DNA of 20,362 bases from positions 1 through 20,362 of the IMG/VR virus record IMGVR_UViG_3300036846_000313; one strand, written 5' to 3'. Position numbers and translations under genes: made by a program. The notes beneath the pieces are model-generated. The model had not been told where the DNA came from, made no database searches, and saw nothing but the letters and a program-made list of their open reading frames with translations. The DNA is from a virus. Below are positions 1 to 5,384 of the stretch, piece after piece (the stretch's first letter is position 1; the number at the start of each line of letters is the position of its first letter).

Positions 1-604
1 AAAACGCGATGCCGTCCCGCCGGTCGGCGAGCGCCGCGGCACGGCCCTGTTCCACGGTGCCGAGCCACCACGTCGAGGTTGCATCACCCGCGGTCGAACA
101 TTTCAGCACCTGCGCGTTCGGGCGGGTCGCCTGCGTCGGCACGATCGCCTGGTCCAGTTGTTGGCCGCGCACGAAATCGAGCGACCAGCATTCGTCGACC
201 ACCACGAGGTCGGACACTTTCGAGTGAAGCCCGGCCGGCGTCGGCGGGAACGGTCGGATCAGTCCCGCGGTCGGCGACCACCGAATGTGCTCGGACCCGG
301 CGGCCAATCGGAGGTGCGCGACCTCCCCGAACTCGGCGAGGAGCGGCCAATGTTCGTTCACGAGCCAGTCGACCGCGTCCTTACCGGTCTGCATCGTGAA
401 CCACACGCGCGCGCGCCGGACGGTGATACCCCGGTGGTCCATCGTCGCGCCGAACAGCGTCGTTTTTCCCGACTGGCGCGGGACCGTCACTAACACCAGC
501 TTGTAGGGGAACCGGCCGGCGTCGTCGACCTCGAGCGCTACGTCGACCACGTACCGTTGCCACGGCATCAGCGGCCGGCCCTGCGCCGCGGCCATCCGCG
601 CCAC
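1..604 (-). CDS. terL: Terminase large subunit, N-terminal ATPase part (continues at 20235)
   Basis: This is the 5' part of the packaging motor gene; because the contig is circular, it continues in frame at 20235 and ends at 19493, giving about 448 aa in all. Reading the minus strand from the GTG at 604 shows a PLMPWQRYVVDVALEV entry segment, a Walker A motif VPRQSGKTT (residues 41-49) and a Walker B motif LVVVDE (133-138), followed by the motor motif region ending KCSTAGD. TerL proteins cut concatemeric DNA and pump it into the prohead using ATP. Start choice is uncertain: GTG 604 and ATG 595 are both possible, neither has a strong ribosome site, and the TerS stop lies just upstream at 627. 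Identity is secure; the exact start is not. Confidence 0.93.
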   Translation of the reverse strand, partial: MARMAAAQGRPLMPWQRYVVDVALEVDDAGRFPYKLVLVTVPRQSGKTTLFGATMDHRGITVRRARVWFTMQTGKDAVDWLVNEHWPLLAEFGEVAHLRLAAGSEHIRWSPTAGLIRPFPPTPAGLHSKVSDLVVVDECWSLDFVRGQQLDQAIVPTQATRPNAQVLKCSTAGDATSTWWLGTVEQGRAAALADRRDGIAF

Positions 605-626
605 CGCACCACCGAACGTCGGCCGC

Positions 627-932
627 TCAGGACTCCGCCGGGTCGCTAGCGCCGGGGCCGGGCCGAGAGATTTCGGCCAACCACACGTCGAACGCGTCGG
701 CGGTGCGAGTGACAGGACCACCGGTCAAGCCTGCCGCGCGCCGCAAGTCGAGGTACACCGCGTTCGCACGCGAAACACCGTCGGTGTCCGAGGCCGCCTC
801 GGCCCGGTCGACCGCTCGAGCCTGCGCGCGCAGCGCGGCCCGTTCGGCCTTGCCGATTTCCGGTTTCGTGCCGAGCTCCCGGTCGAGTCCGGCCTCGACC
901 CGGCCGGGCCGGGGCCGGTCACGGCCGACCAT
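627..932 (-). CDS. terS: Probable terminase small subunit
   Basis: A 101-aa, highly charged, Ala/Arg-rich protein encoded directly before the large terminase. Its centre (ELGTKPEIGKAERAALRAQA to LRRAAGL) looks helical and resembles the short actinophage small terminases of the P27 type, which recognise the packaging site and load TerL. I chose ATG 932 because it overlaps the end of the upstream small gene (stop 919-921), the spacing style used throughout this genome. A longer frame reaching back to 1070 exists, but its extra N-terminus is Arg/Cys-rich and fully overlaps the gene at 919-1113. The call rests mainly on position and general character; there is no diagnostic motif. Confidence 0.6.
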   Translation of the reverse strand: MVGRDRPRPGRVEAGLDRELGTKPEIGKAERAALRAQARAVDRAEAASDTDGVSRANAVYLDLRRAAGLTGGPVTRTADAFDVWLAEISRPGPGASDPAES

Positions 933-1113
933 GGCCGTTTCGGACTGCCGCCCGGTCGTTCGGGAGGAAAACGGCCGCTGTGTACGGGATGCGCGCGCCT
1001 TCACCACCAAAAACGCGCATGTGCACCTGACGCGCGCGTGCCGGCACGTCGAACGCGCGCAATGCACCATCCTTGAGCAACCGCGCGATTTTTTCTACAC
1101 CGGGGCACGTCAT
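919..1113 (-). CDS. Small hypothetical protein (64 aa)
   Basis: A 64-aa protein of unknown function. It starts with ATG at 1113, sharing an ATGA overlap with the stop of the upstream gene, and its own end overlaps the chosen terS start by 14 bases. The sequence begins MTCPGVEKIARLLKDGALRA and continues with a mixed charged/hydrophobic segment (ARARQVHMRVFGGEGARI), which has the composition of a folded small protein rather than an antisense shadow. No motif was recognised. Its place immediately before the terminase genes suggests a packaging or regulatory accessory, but this is only context. Confidence 0.6.
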   Translation of the reverse strand: MTCPGVEKIARLLKDGALRAFDVPARARQVHMRVFGGEGARIPYTAAVFLPNDRAAVRNGHGRP

Positions 1114-1835
1114 GGTGACTGTGCCTCGGTGCGGGGCCGTCGTCGTGTGTGGCGGCGGGCAGGTGTGGCCGGTGTTGTGGTGACACGACGTAACACGGTC
1201 TCGTCGTCGCGTTGCTCTGCGTACATGCGGTCCTGTAGTCCGAGCACCGCTATCGATTGGTTCAGTGTGGCGGCGGTGATGCCGGCCACGGTGGCGGCGT
1301 CGGCGTCGGCCTGTGCGAACGCTCGCAAGGTGGCACGTGTCGGGCCTGCGTACTGTTCGGGCATGACGTGATAGGTGAGTGTCGAGTCGTCGACCGGGTC
1401 GGTGAGTAGTTGCCAGTCACGTTCGCGCCGTTCTCGTCTGAGCCAGTCCTGGTGCCGGTACACCGACAGGCGGCACTCTTTGCATACCGCTTGTTTGCGT
1501 CGCCGGCCGGTGTTCGGGTCGACCATGAGCTGTGACTCGCAGGTGATGTTGCTACAGGACACGCAGTAGTCGTGTCGGTGGCCGCGGTGGTATCGGTTGG
1601 CGCGGCGTGCTCGAGGACTCCAATACCAGCGCGGCACCTTGTAATGGTTTCGTTCGCGGCGACCCGAACAGGACCAGCCTTCAACGCAGCCGATGCGCTG
1701 CGCGTATCGGGCGGTGAGCCGATATTCGATCCGGTGCGGCCATCGGAAGAATGTGTCGCGGGTGCCGCGGCATTGCCAGGCCCGCCAGCCGGCGAGGACC
1801 AGTAGCGCGAGGACCAGTAGCGCGAGCGTCAGCAT
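1110..1835 (-). CDS. Membrane-anchored protein with a five-cysteine cluster
   Basis: A 241-aa protein with one hydrophobic N-terminal helix (residues 1-17, MLTLALLVLALLVLAGW) followed by an Arg/Trp/Tyr-rich segment and a compact Cys cluster: C91-x2-C94-x4-C99 and C118-x2-C121, which looks like a zinc ribbon. The C-terminal half (about 140-210) is predicted helical by eye. ATG 1835 is the right start because AGGAG sits about 6 bases upstream on the coding strand; an upstream extension to 1880 lacks this. The N-terminal helix is partly encoded by a perfect 15-bp tandem repeat (1794-1823). The stop overlaps the next start (ATGA). If the helix is cytoplasm-facing, the domain would be a membrane-tethered Zn protein. 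No family recognised. Confidence 0.72.
   Translation of the reverse strand: MLTLALLVLALLVLAGWRAWQCRGTRDTFFRWPHRIEYRLTARYAQRIGCVEGWSCSGRRERNHYKVPRWYWSPRARRANRYHRGHRHDYCVSCSNITCESQLMVDPNTGRRRKQAVCKECRLSVYRHQDWLRRERRERDWQLLTDPVDDSTLTYHVMPEQYAGPTRATLRAFAQADADAATVAGITAATLNQSIAVLGLQDRMYAEQRDDETVLRRVTTTPATPARRHTRRRPRTEAQSP
1794..1823. repeat. 15-bp perfect tandem duplication
   Basis: Two adjacent identical copies of gaggaccagtagcgc lie at 1794-1808 and 1809-1823. They are in frame in the 241-aa gene and double the ALLVL hydrophobic block of its membrane helix, so the helix probably grew by slippage. Confidence 0.85.
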
Positions 1836-1843
1836 GGGAACTC

Positions 1844-2113
1844 CTAGAGCGGCGGTGTGTCCTGTATGGGTCGGCCCCATGCGTGGCGGGGCCGGTAGTG
1901 CGGTTCGGCCATGCTGGTGAATCCGTCGAGCGTGTCGAGCCCCTCGAGCGGGCAGTATCCGGGATCACAGAACGGGCACGGCCCACACGCGCAGAGCAGG
2001 TTGTGTGCGGCGTCGGCGAGGTCGACCAGGTTCGTTTCGGTCGGCTTGTCGGCCACGGCCCGGTACGCGTCGGCCCACCGTTGCGCCATTTCGGCGACCT
2101 CGGTGGCGGTCAC
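1844..2113 (-). CDS. Small cysteine-rich hypothetical protein (89 aa)
   Basis: An 89-aa protein with two parts. Residues 1-40 form an amphipathic helical segment (TATEVAEMAQRWADAY, then LVDLADAAHNLL), and residues 41-54 carry a tight cysteine knot, CACGPCPFCDPGYC, with five Cys in 14 positions, likely binding a metal. The GTG at 2113 shares a GTGA overlap with the stop of the HNH gene, so translation is probably coupled; the longer frame up to 2410 runs antisense-style through the HNH gene and has a nonsense-like Arg/Pro composition. No known family was recognised. It is one of several Zn-binding-looking proteins between the origin candidate and the terminase. Confidence 0.75.
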   Translation of the reverse strand: MTATEVAEMAQRWADAYRAVADKPTETNLVDLADAAHNLLCACGPCPFCDPGYCPLEGLDTLDGFTSMAEPHYRPRHAWGRPIQDTPPL

Positions 2114-2376
2114 AGGCGCAGGTCGGTGCCGAGGTTGCGCCGATCGTTCGTGTGCGCTGCGCCGCGCGCGGCGTTGCATGGCCGGCACGCGGCCCGCAGA
2201 TTCGCGGGGTCGAACACCTGCCCGCCGTCGGCGCGGCTGACAATGTGGTCGACCTCGGTGGCGAGCTGTGTGCATTTCGGGCCGCGTATCTGACATTGGC
2301 CGCGGTCGCGGTCGAGGACCCACAGGCGCAGGAGCCGGTAGGCGCGGGTTTGTATTCGTGCGTCCGAGGTCGTCAT
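2110..2376 (-). CDS. HNH endonuclease
   Basis: An 88-aa stand-alone HNH nuclease. Visible motifs are C28 and C35 (RDRGQCQIRGPKC), the catalytic EVDHI (D43-H44), N59 in FDPANLRAACRPCN and the second zinc pair C64/C67, so the beta-beta-alpha metal fold is complete. In cos-packaging phages such as HK97 a small HNH protein near the terminase stimulates specific cleavage by TerL; the position here, four genes before terL, fits that job. ATG 2376 has an AAGGA about 11 bases upstream; a GTG at 2385 would add MRH but sits too close to that site. A homing-type role is possible but less likely, since it interrupts nothing. Confidence 0.9.
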   Translation of the reverse strand: MTTSDARIQTRAYRLLRLWVLDRDRGQCQIRGPKCTQLATEVDHIVSRADGGQVFDPANLRAACRPCNAARGAAHTNDRRNLGTDLRL

Positions 2377-2422
2377 GTGCCGCACAGTCCTTTACCGAGC
2401 GACAGGACACGCAGCGGCCCGC

Positions 2423-2848
2423 TCACAGGTACCGTCCGCTGCCGCCGAGGTCGAGGTCGACCGGCCGTTGTGGTGTGTCGAGCCCCCGGTCGAAATGCAC
2501 CACGACGGTGCTGCCGTCGTCCCGGTCGCGGACCTCGAGGCCGGGCAGCGTCCGATCGGCGATGCGGTGCCGTTCGACCTCGAGGTCGGTGCAGCTGGTG
2601 AGGATTTCGGCGACGAGTCCGGCGAGCCAGTCGGCGAGCTCGGCGGACGGGTCGAGGTCGAGGTCGCCGGTCACCGGTCGGTGTCCCCGTCGAGTCAGGT
2701 CGCGGCCCACGATCCCCGCGATGTACCAGCAATCGGCGCAGGTCACGTCGCGAGGTATCGCGGTGATGCGTCGCGCGCCGGGGTGTCCGCACATGGTGCG
2801 GCCGCGGTTGCGGGTGCCGGTCAGGTGGACGCGCAGAGGTTCAGCCAT
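2423..2848 (-). CDS. Hypothetical protein with N-terminal Zn-ribbon-like motif
   Basis: A 141-aa protein. The first 45 residues (AEPLRVHLTG, then MCGHPGARRITAI, then VTCADCWYIAG) have the C-G-x-n-C-x2-C layout of short actinophage proteins with a treble-clef or ribbon-like metal site. The rest is acidic with a helical stretch (SAELADWLAGLVAEILTSC) and an extended beta-like tail (GSTVVVHFDRG). ATG 2848 has GAGAGG about 8 bases upstream and overlaps the previous stop by 8 bases. The frame extends further upstream to 3043, but that part is a Thr/Arg-rich shadow of the iteron region. Function unknown; DNA or RNA binding is plausible from the motif only. Confidence 0.75.
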   Translation of the reverse strand: MAEPLRVHLTGTRNRGRTMCGHPGARRITAIPRDVTCADCWYIAGIVGRDLTRRGHRPVTGDLDLDPSAELADWLAGLVAEILTSCTDLEVERHRIADRTLPGLEVRDRDDGSTVVVHFDRGLDTPQRPVDLDLGGSGRYL

Positions 2849-3422
2849 CGGTTTCGCCTCTCGGTTCGAGGGCCGCGCGCGCGGCGGCCATTCCGCGCCG
2901 CGCACGTTCCCGTTCGAGGTCGTCGAGCGGCGCGGTTGCTTCCAGGTCGCCGGCTTGGTGGTAGTGGCGCGCGTGTGTGTCACGCGGTGTCGGCGTGTCG
3001 TGCGTGTCACGCGGTGTCGGCGTGTCACGCGGTGTCGTGTCACGCGGTGAGGGGCCAGCGTGACCAGGGGAGGCCGTGACAGGGGGACCCCCCCTTAAAA
3101 GGGGGTCCCCTGTCACGCCCCTGTCACGCTCCGTCTCCGACCAGGGATTTTCCATCTCCGAACGTGACACCGCGTGACAGGTTTTGTCACGCGCTGTCAC
3201 GCTGCCGTTGTCACGCGCTGTCACGCTTTCGTTGTCCCGTTCGCGGTATCGACGCTGCCGATCGCGGGCGACCGCGCGCCGCTGGTCGGCCGCGTCGTCG
3301 ACAGTCAGCGCCCAGATATCCGCGCCGACGCGGACCCAGGCCGCGCCGACCTCGAGCGCGGCGCGTGTCTGCGTCGTCGGATCGCTACCGGGCGGGCACA
3401 CGATCACCAGCGACACGCTCAC
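2841..3422 (-). CDS. Putative replication-associated protein containing the origin-like iterons
   Basis: A 193-aa protein. Residues 1-48 form a small hydrophobic/charged N-domain (SLVIVCPPGSDPTTQTRAAL, then WVRVGADIWALTVDDAADQ). A basic helix RDRQRRYRERD follows at 54-63, then a low-complexity linker (about 65-155) made of SVTARDNG and PTPRDTHDTPTPRDT repeats, then an acidic/basic C-terminal helix (DDLERERARRG). The QRRYRER-helix-plus-VT/RD linker arrangement recurs in phage and actinobacterial replication-region proteins as I know them; no initiator fold is proven. GTG 3422 shares GTGA with the upstream stop. The linker's DNA carries 13 copies of TGTCACG, encoded in more than one frame, so selection seems to act on DNA. 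By analogy with lambda O, the gene may hold its own origin. Confidence 0.65.
   Translation of the reverse strand: MSVSLVIVCPPGSDPTTQTRAALEVGAAWVRVGADIWALTVDDAADQRRAVARDRQRRYRERDNESVTARDNGSVTARDKTCHAVSRSEMENPWSETERDRGVTGDPLLRGGPPVTASPGHAGPSPRDTTPRDTPTPRDTHDTPTPRDTHARHYHQAGDLEATAPLDDLERERARRGMAAARAALEPRGETDG
2978..3225. repeat. Iteron array: 13 copies of TGTCACG, candidate replication origin
   Basis: The heptamer TGTCACG, or its complement CGTGACA, occurs with first bases at 2978, 3005, 3023, 3038, 3075(-), 3111, 3122, 3163(-), 3173(-), 3185, 3195, 3209 and 3219. Several neighbours are spaced exactly 10 bp apart (3163/3173, 3185/3195, 3209/3219), one helical turn, which is typical of protein-binding iterons. 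The left part also contains a 27-bp period (about 2977-3026). The array lies wholly inside the 193-aa gene. The same heptamer is read as VTA, RDT and CHA in different frames and orientations, so it is not a simple amino-acid repeat. An origin or partition-like site is inferred; no experiment supports it here. Confidence 0.7.
3075..3117. repeat. Large dyad centred in the iteron array
   Basis: The left arm is CGTGACA followed by GGGGGACCCCC (3075-3092). The right arm is GGGGGTCCCC followed by TGTCACG (3101-3117). The arms are reverse complements apart from one extra G on the left, and the centre is ccttaaaa. Each G/C block is itself nearly palindromic. The dyad is bounded by inverted iterons and can form a long cruciform or hairpin on either strand. 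It is embedded in coding sequence (GVTGDPLLRGGPPVTA), so a terminator role is unlikely; an origin dyad is the preferred reading. Confidence 0.75.
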
Positions 3423-3646
3423 AGGATCAGCTCGAGCCGCGGGTGGTGTTCGGTGTCGGCGTGCCGTTGCGCGGCGGTGTAGGTGCGGTGCAGCGCCCCA
3501 CAGGTGACGCAGCGGAACCGGCCCGGAACAGAAGGATGATTCCGGGCCGGTCCGCCGGCCGGCGCAGGACAACCAGCCGCGCCGGAGGTCGCCGGCCCGG
3601 TGCCCGGTGATGCCCGCATTTTCGGCGGCAGGTCGGCGAGGTTCAC
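3419..3646 (-). CDS. C2H2 zinc-finger-like small protein
   Basis: A 75-aa protein with a flexible Gly/Pro/Ala-rich first half and one finger-like motif at residues 46-68: C46-x2-C49-x12-H62-x4-H67, within FRCVTCGALHRTYTAAQRH. This matches the classical C2H2 spacing, including an aromatic residue before the first Cys (F44) and hydrophobic or aromatic residues inside. Such fingers bind nucleic acid or protein. GTG 3646 shares GTGA with the upstream stop; an in-frame GTG at 3667 would add seven residues but overlaps the upstream gene more. Its stop overlaps the start of the iteron-bearing gene, so the two are translationally coupled; a DNA-binding partner at the origin is conceivable but unproven. 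Confidence 0.7.
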   Translation of the reverse strand: MNLADLPPKMRASPGTGPATSGAAGCPAPAGGPARNHPSVPGRFRCVTCGALHRTYTAAQRHADTEHHPRLELIL

Positions 3647-3744
3647 TCGTGCCGCCGGTCGTACCACAGGACTGCGCCGATCAGGATGAGGACCAGCACC
3701 GCCGCGCCGCCGATGGTGTCGAGCAGGTAGTAAGCAACGTTCAC
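3643..3744 (-). CDS. 33-aa single-pass membrane peptide
   Basis: A very short gene supported by coupling and composition. GTG 3744 shares GTGA with the preceding stop and the stop (TGA) shares GTGA with the next start. The peptide is VNVAYYLLDT then IGGAAVLVLILIGAVLWYDRRHE: one transmembrane helix at about residues 8-27 with a basic/acidic C-terminal tail, suggesting an N-out/C-in topology. Function is unknown. Phage peptides of this type act in superinfection exclusion or membrane effects, but that is only a possibility. The frame remains open far upstream (to 4086), where the predicted sequence is Arg/Pro-rich shadow. Confidence 0.6.
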   Translation of the reverse strand: MNVAYYLLDTIGGAAVLVLILIGAVLWYDRRHE

Positions 3745-3950
3745 CGGTGACCTCCGAGCAGTCGGGCCGGCGCGCATGCTTCCAGGTATTTCGCGAGGTC
3801 GACTCCGCCGTAGATCGCGGCGAGGGGTTCGTCGTCGGCCCACAGGATCAGCGTGCCGTCCTCGGCCCGGCGGTGGGTCCACGGTCCGGCCGGGACCTCG
3901 GCCGCGAGCTCGGCGAGCCGTTCGTGTTCGGGGCCGTCGTCGAGGATCAC
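3741..3950 (-). CDS. Small acidic hypothetical protein (69 aa)
   Basis: A 69-aa soluble acidic protein starting with GTG 3950 (GTGA overlap with the stop of the upstream membrane peptide) and ending in a GTGA overlap with the next gene. It reads MILDDGPEHERLAELAAEVP, then a beta-type core (GPWTHRRAEDGTLILWADDEPLAAI cut between residues 22 and 46), then GVDLAKYLEACAPARLLGG. The layout of a helix, a W..R..DGTLI strand pair and a terminal helix is common in short actinophage proteins of unknown function (the AALRAAAPALL-type tail). No assigned role. Confidence 0.7.
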   Translation of the reverse strand: MILDDGPEHERLAELAAEVPAGPWTHRRAEDGTLILWADDEPLAAIYGGVDLAKYLEACAPARLLGGHR

Positions 3951-4111
3951 CGGGGCACCTTGCGCACGGTCGGCGGCGGTGCGGGGACGGCCACCCGCCA
4001 GCGGGGCCAGGTGTGGTCGCGGCGGTGGCGGGTTCGGCCGGCGGCGGTGAGGCCGACACCGAGGCCGAACAGGACCGCGCCGACACCGAACAGGACCGCG
4101 CCGGCCAGCAT
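3947..4111 (-). CDS. 54-aa small membrane protein
   Basis: Starts at ATG 4111, which shares its A with the TGA stop of recT (TGATG), and ends with a GTGA overlap into the next gene. Residues 1-25 (MLAGAVLFGVGAVLFGLGVG and LTAAG) form one Gly/Val/Leu-rich transmembrane helix; the remainder is a basic, Pro-rich tail (RTRHRRDHTWPRW to VRKVPR), likely cytoplasmic. No family recognised. The tight coupling on both sides is the main reason to accept it as a gene. Confidence 0.6.
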   Translation of the reverse strand: MLAGAVLFGVGAVLFGLGVGLTAAGRTRHRRDHTWPRWRVAVPAPPPTVRKVPR

Positions 4112-5067
4112 CACCGGTCGGCCTCCTCGTCGCCGTCGAGCTCGGCCGGGGTCGACTCGAGGTATTCGATCAGGTGGTCGGCCTCGGTGGCGGTGAGGTC
4201 CGCGGCGGAGGTGAGGTCGCGGCCGACCACCTCGCCGGACAGGCGGAGCCGTTCGGCCCGGTCGGTGATGCCCCGGTCGCGGAACAGGCCATGCATGCGG
4301 TTGCGTTGCGCGTTGCGCATGCGCATCGGTTCGGCCTCGACCTCGTCGGCCTCGACCTCGGTGTCGGGCAGCTCGCCGGGCAGAGGTGGCAGCGCCGGAA
4401 CCGGCGCGGCCACAGGCTTGACCGGTCCCGGCACCGCCGTCGGCGGCGACTGGTCCACCCCCATGCGTCGCCGTCGCCGTGAGGTCGCGGCCGGCGGAGC
4501 CATGGGAACCCCGTCGGCCGCGACACCTTCGTCGGCCGCGACACCTTCGTCGGCCTCCTCGAGCGCGCCGAGGCCGGCGACCACGTCCGAGAACATTGCC
4601 CGGACCAGCTCGGCCGACGCGCGCGCGGACAGCATCTGCCGCGGGTACGCGCGCCACGACGGTTTCCCCTCGAGCCGGGCGCGGCGTGCGTCGTCCATGG
4701 TCCAGGTGATGCGGGTGACCTCGGGGGTGCCGGCCCGCTGCCCGCACCACGTCACCTTGGTGTTCGTGGCCTCGTCGAGCCACAGCTTGTGCCCGGCGGC
4801 GAGGACGAGCGCCCGTTGTGATTCGGCCGCGATGAATGGCCGGCCTTCGATCACCGCGATTTTCGCGAGCGATTGCATGGGACCGAGGCCGACCTCGTCG
4901 CCGTACAGGATCGCCGCGGAAATCGCGGCCGCGTTGTTGCGCATCGGGCGGGGCACGAAATCGGTTGCGGCAATCGCCTTCGCGAGCTCCACCGCCGGGG
5001 CCATGAGATCGACCCACGAACGCCGGGCCGGCGCGTCGACCTCGAGCGGGAGCCGGGCGAGCGTCAC
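4111..5067 (-). CDS. recT: RecT-family single-strand annealing protein
   Basis: A 318-aa phage recombinase that would anneal single strands produced by the neighbouring exonuclease. Residues about 20-165 carry the RecT-like core: LAKAIAATDFVP, then AAILYGDEVGLGPMQSLAKI, the conserved EGRPFIAAESQRALVLAAGH, then YPRQMLSARASAELVRAMF. A Pro/Ala/Glu linker follows (about 170-250), then a C-terminal helical domain, NRMHGLFRDRGITDRAERLR to TATEADHLIEYLE, often found at the C-terminus of actinophage recombination proteins. GTG 5067 is chosen because it shares GTGA with the upstream stop; the much longer frame to 5649 is antisense-like. An 18-bp tandem repeat in the linker is noted separately. Confidence 0.9.
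   Translation of the reverse strand: MTLARLPLEVDAPARRSWVDLMAPAVELAKAIAATDFVPRPMRNNAAAISAAILYGDEVGLGPMQSLAKIAVIEGRPFIAAESQRALVLAAGHKLWLDEATNTKVTWCGQRAGTPEVTRITWTMDDARRARLEGKPSWRAYPRQMLSARASAELVRAMFSDVVAGLGALEEADEGVAADEGVAADGVPMAPPAATSRRRRRMGVDQSPPTAVPGPVKPVAAPVPALPPLPGELPDTEVEADEVEAEPMRMRNAQRNRMHGLFRDRGITDRAERLRLSGEVVGRDLTSAADLTATEADHLIEYLESTPAELDGDEEADR
4513..4548. repeat. 18-bp tandem duplication in the RecT linker
   Basis: The unit gtcggccgcgacaccttc occurs twice in tandem (4513-4530, 4531-4548), with a partial third copy after it. In the protein it gives ADEGVAADEGVAAD in the disordered linker, so it is a neutral in-frame expansion. Confidence 0.85.
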
Positions 5068-5384
5068 GGCACCGACCACACGATCGCCCGCCGACCGGAC
5101 CGCAGGCGCACGCGCTGCCCGGTATCGATCACCAGCCCCGCCGCGGTCAACTCGCTCCGGCGGGTGCGGAGCCCCGACGCGGACTGGTGCGGGTCGCCGG
5201 GGTAACGGTCGACGAGCGCGGTGTCGGTCATCGGTCCGCAGTCGCGCAGGAATCGGAGCACCGCTTGTTGGGAACGCCGAACGTAGGCCGGGTGCAGACT
5301 TTCGGCGGCCTCGAACGACGTGTGCGGGTCGCTGCGCCGGGCGCGGGTCCGGGCCTCGAACAGCGGCAATTGTTCCACGGTCAT
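5064..5384 (-). CDS. Winged-helix DNA-binding-like protein
   Basis: A 106-aa protein between the exonuclease and recT, coupled to both by ATGA and GTGA overlaps. After a short lead (MTVEQLPLFEARTRARRSDP) it has HTSFEAAESL, a helix SQQAVLRFLRDCGPMTDTAL, the recognition-type helix SASGLRTRRSELTAAGL and a wing strand pair VIDTGQRVRLRSGRRAIVWS. This is the layout of phage winged-helix proteins (HTSxxAA...R..EL...G.I), which are often annotated as replication or transcriptional regulators. It could be a DNA-binding cofactor of the recombination pair or the only visible regulator in the early operon; the sequence does not decide between these. Confidence 0.8.
   Translation of the reverse strand: MTVEQLPLFEARTRARRSDPHTSFEAAESLHPAYVRRSQQAVLRFLRDCGPMTDTALVDRYPGDPHQSASGLRTRRSELTAAGLVIDTGQRVRLRSGRRAIVWSVP

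Noticed and set aside
932-1070. N-terminal extension of the small terminase
   Set aside because: It fully overlaps the better supported 64-aa gene and is Arg/Cys-rich nonsense; ATG 932 is the more natural start.
3080-3112. Dyad as a transcription terminator
   Set aside because: It is inside a coding gene in the middle of a coupled operon and lacks a following T-run, so termination here would silence the terminase and late genes.
2978-3225. CRISPR-like array
   Set aside because: Repeats are only seven bases, in both orientations and irregularly spaced, with no spacer-repeat structure; an iteron array fits better.
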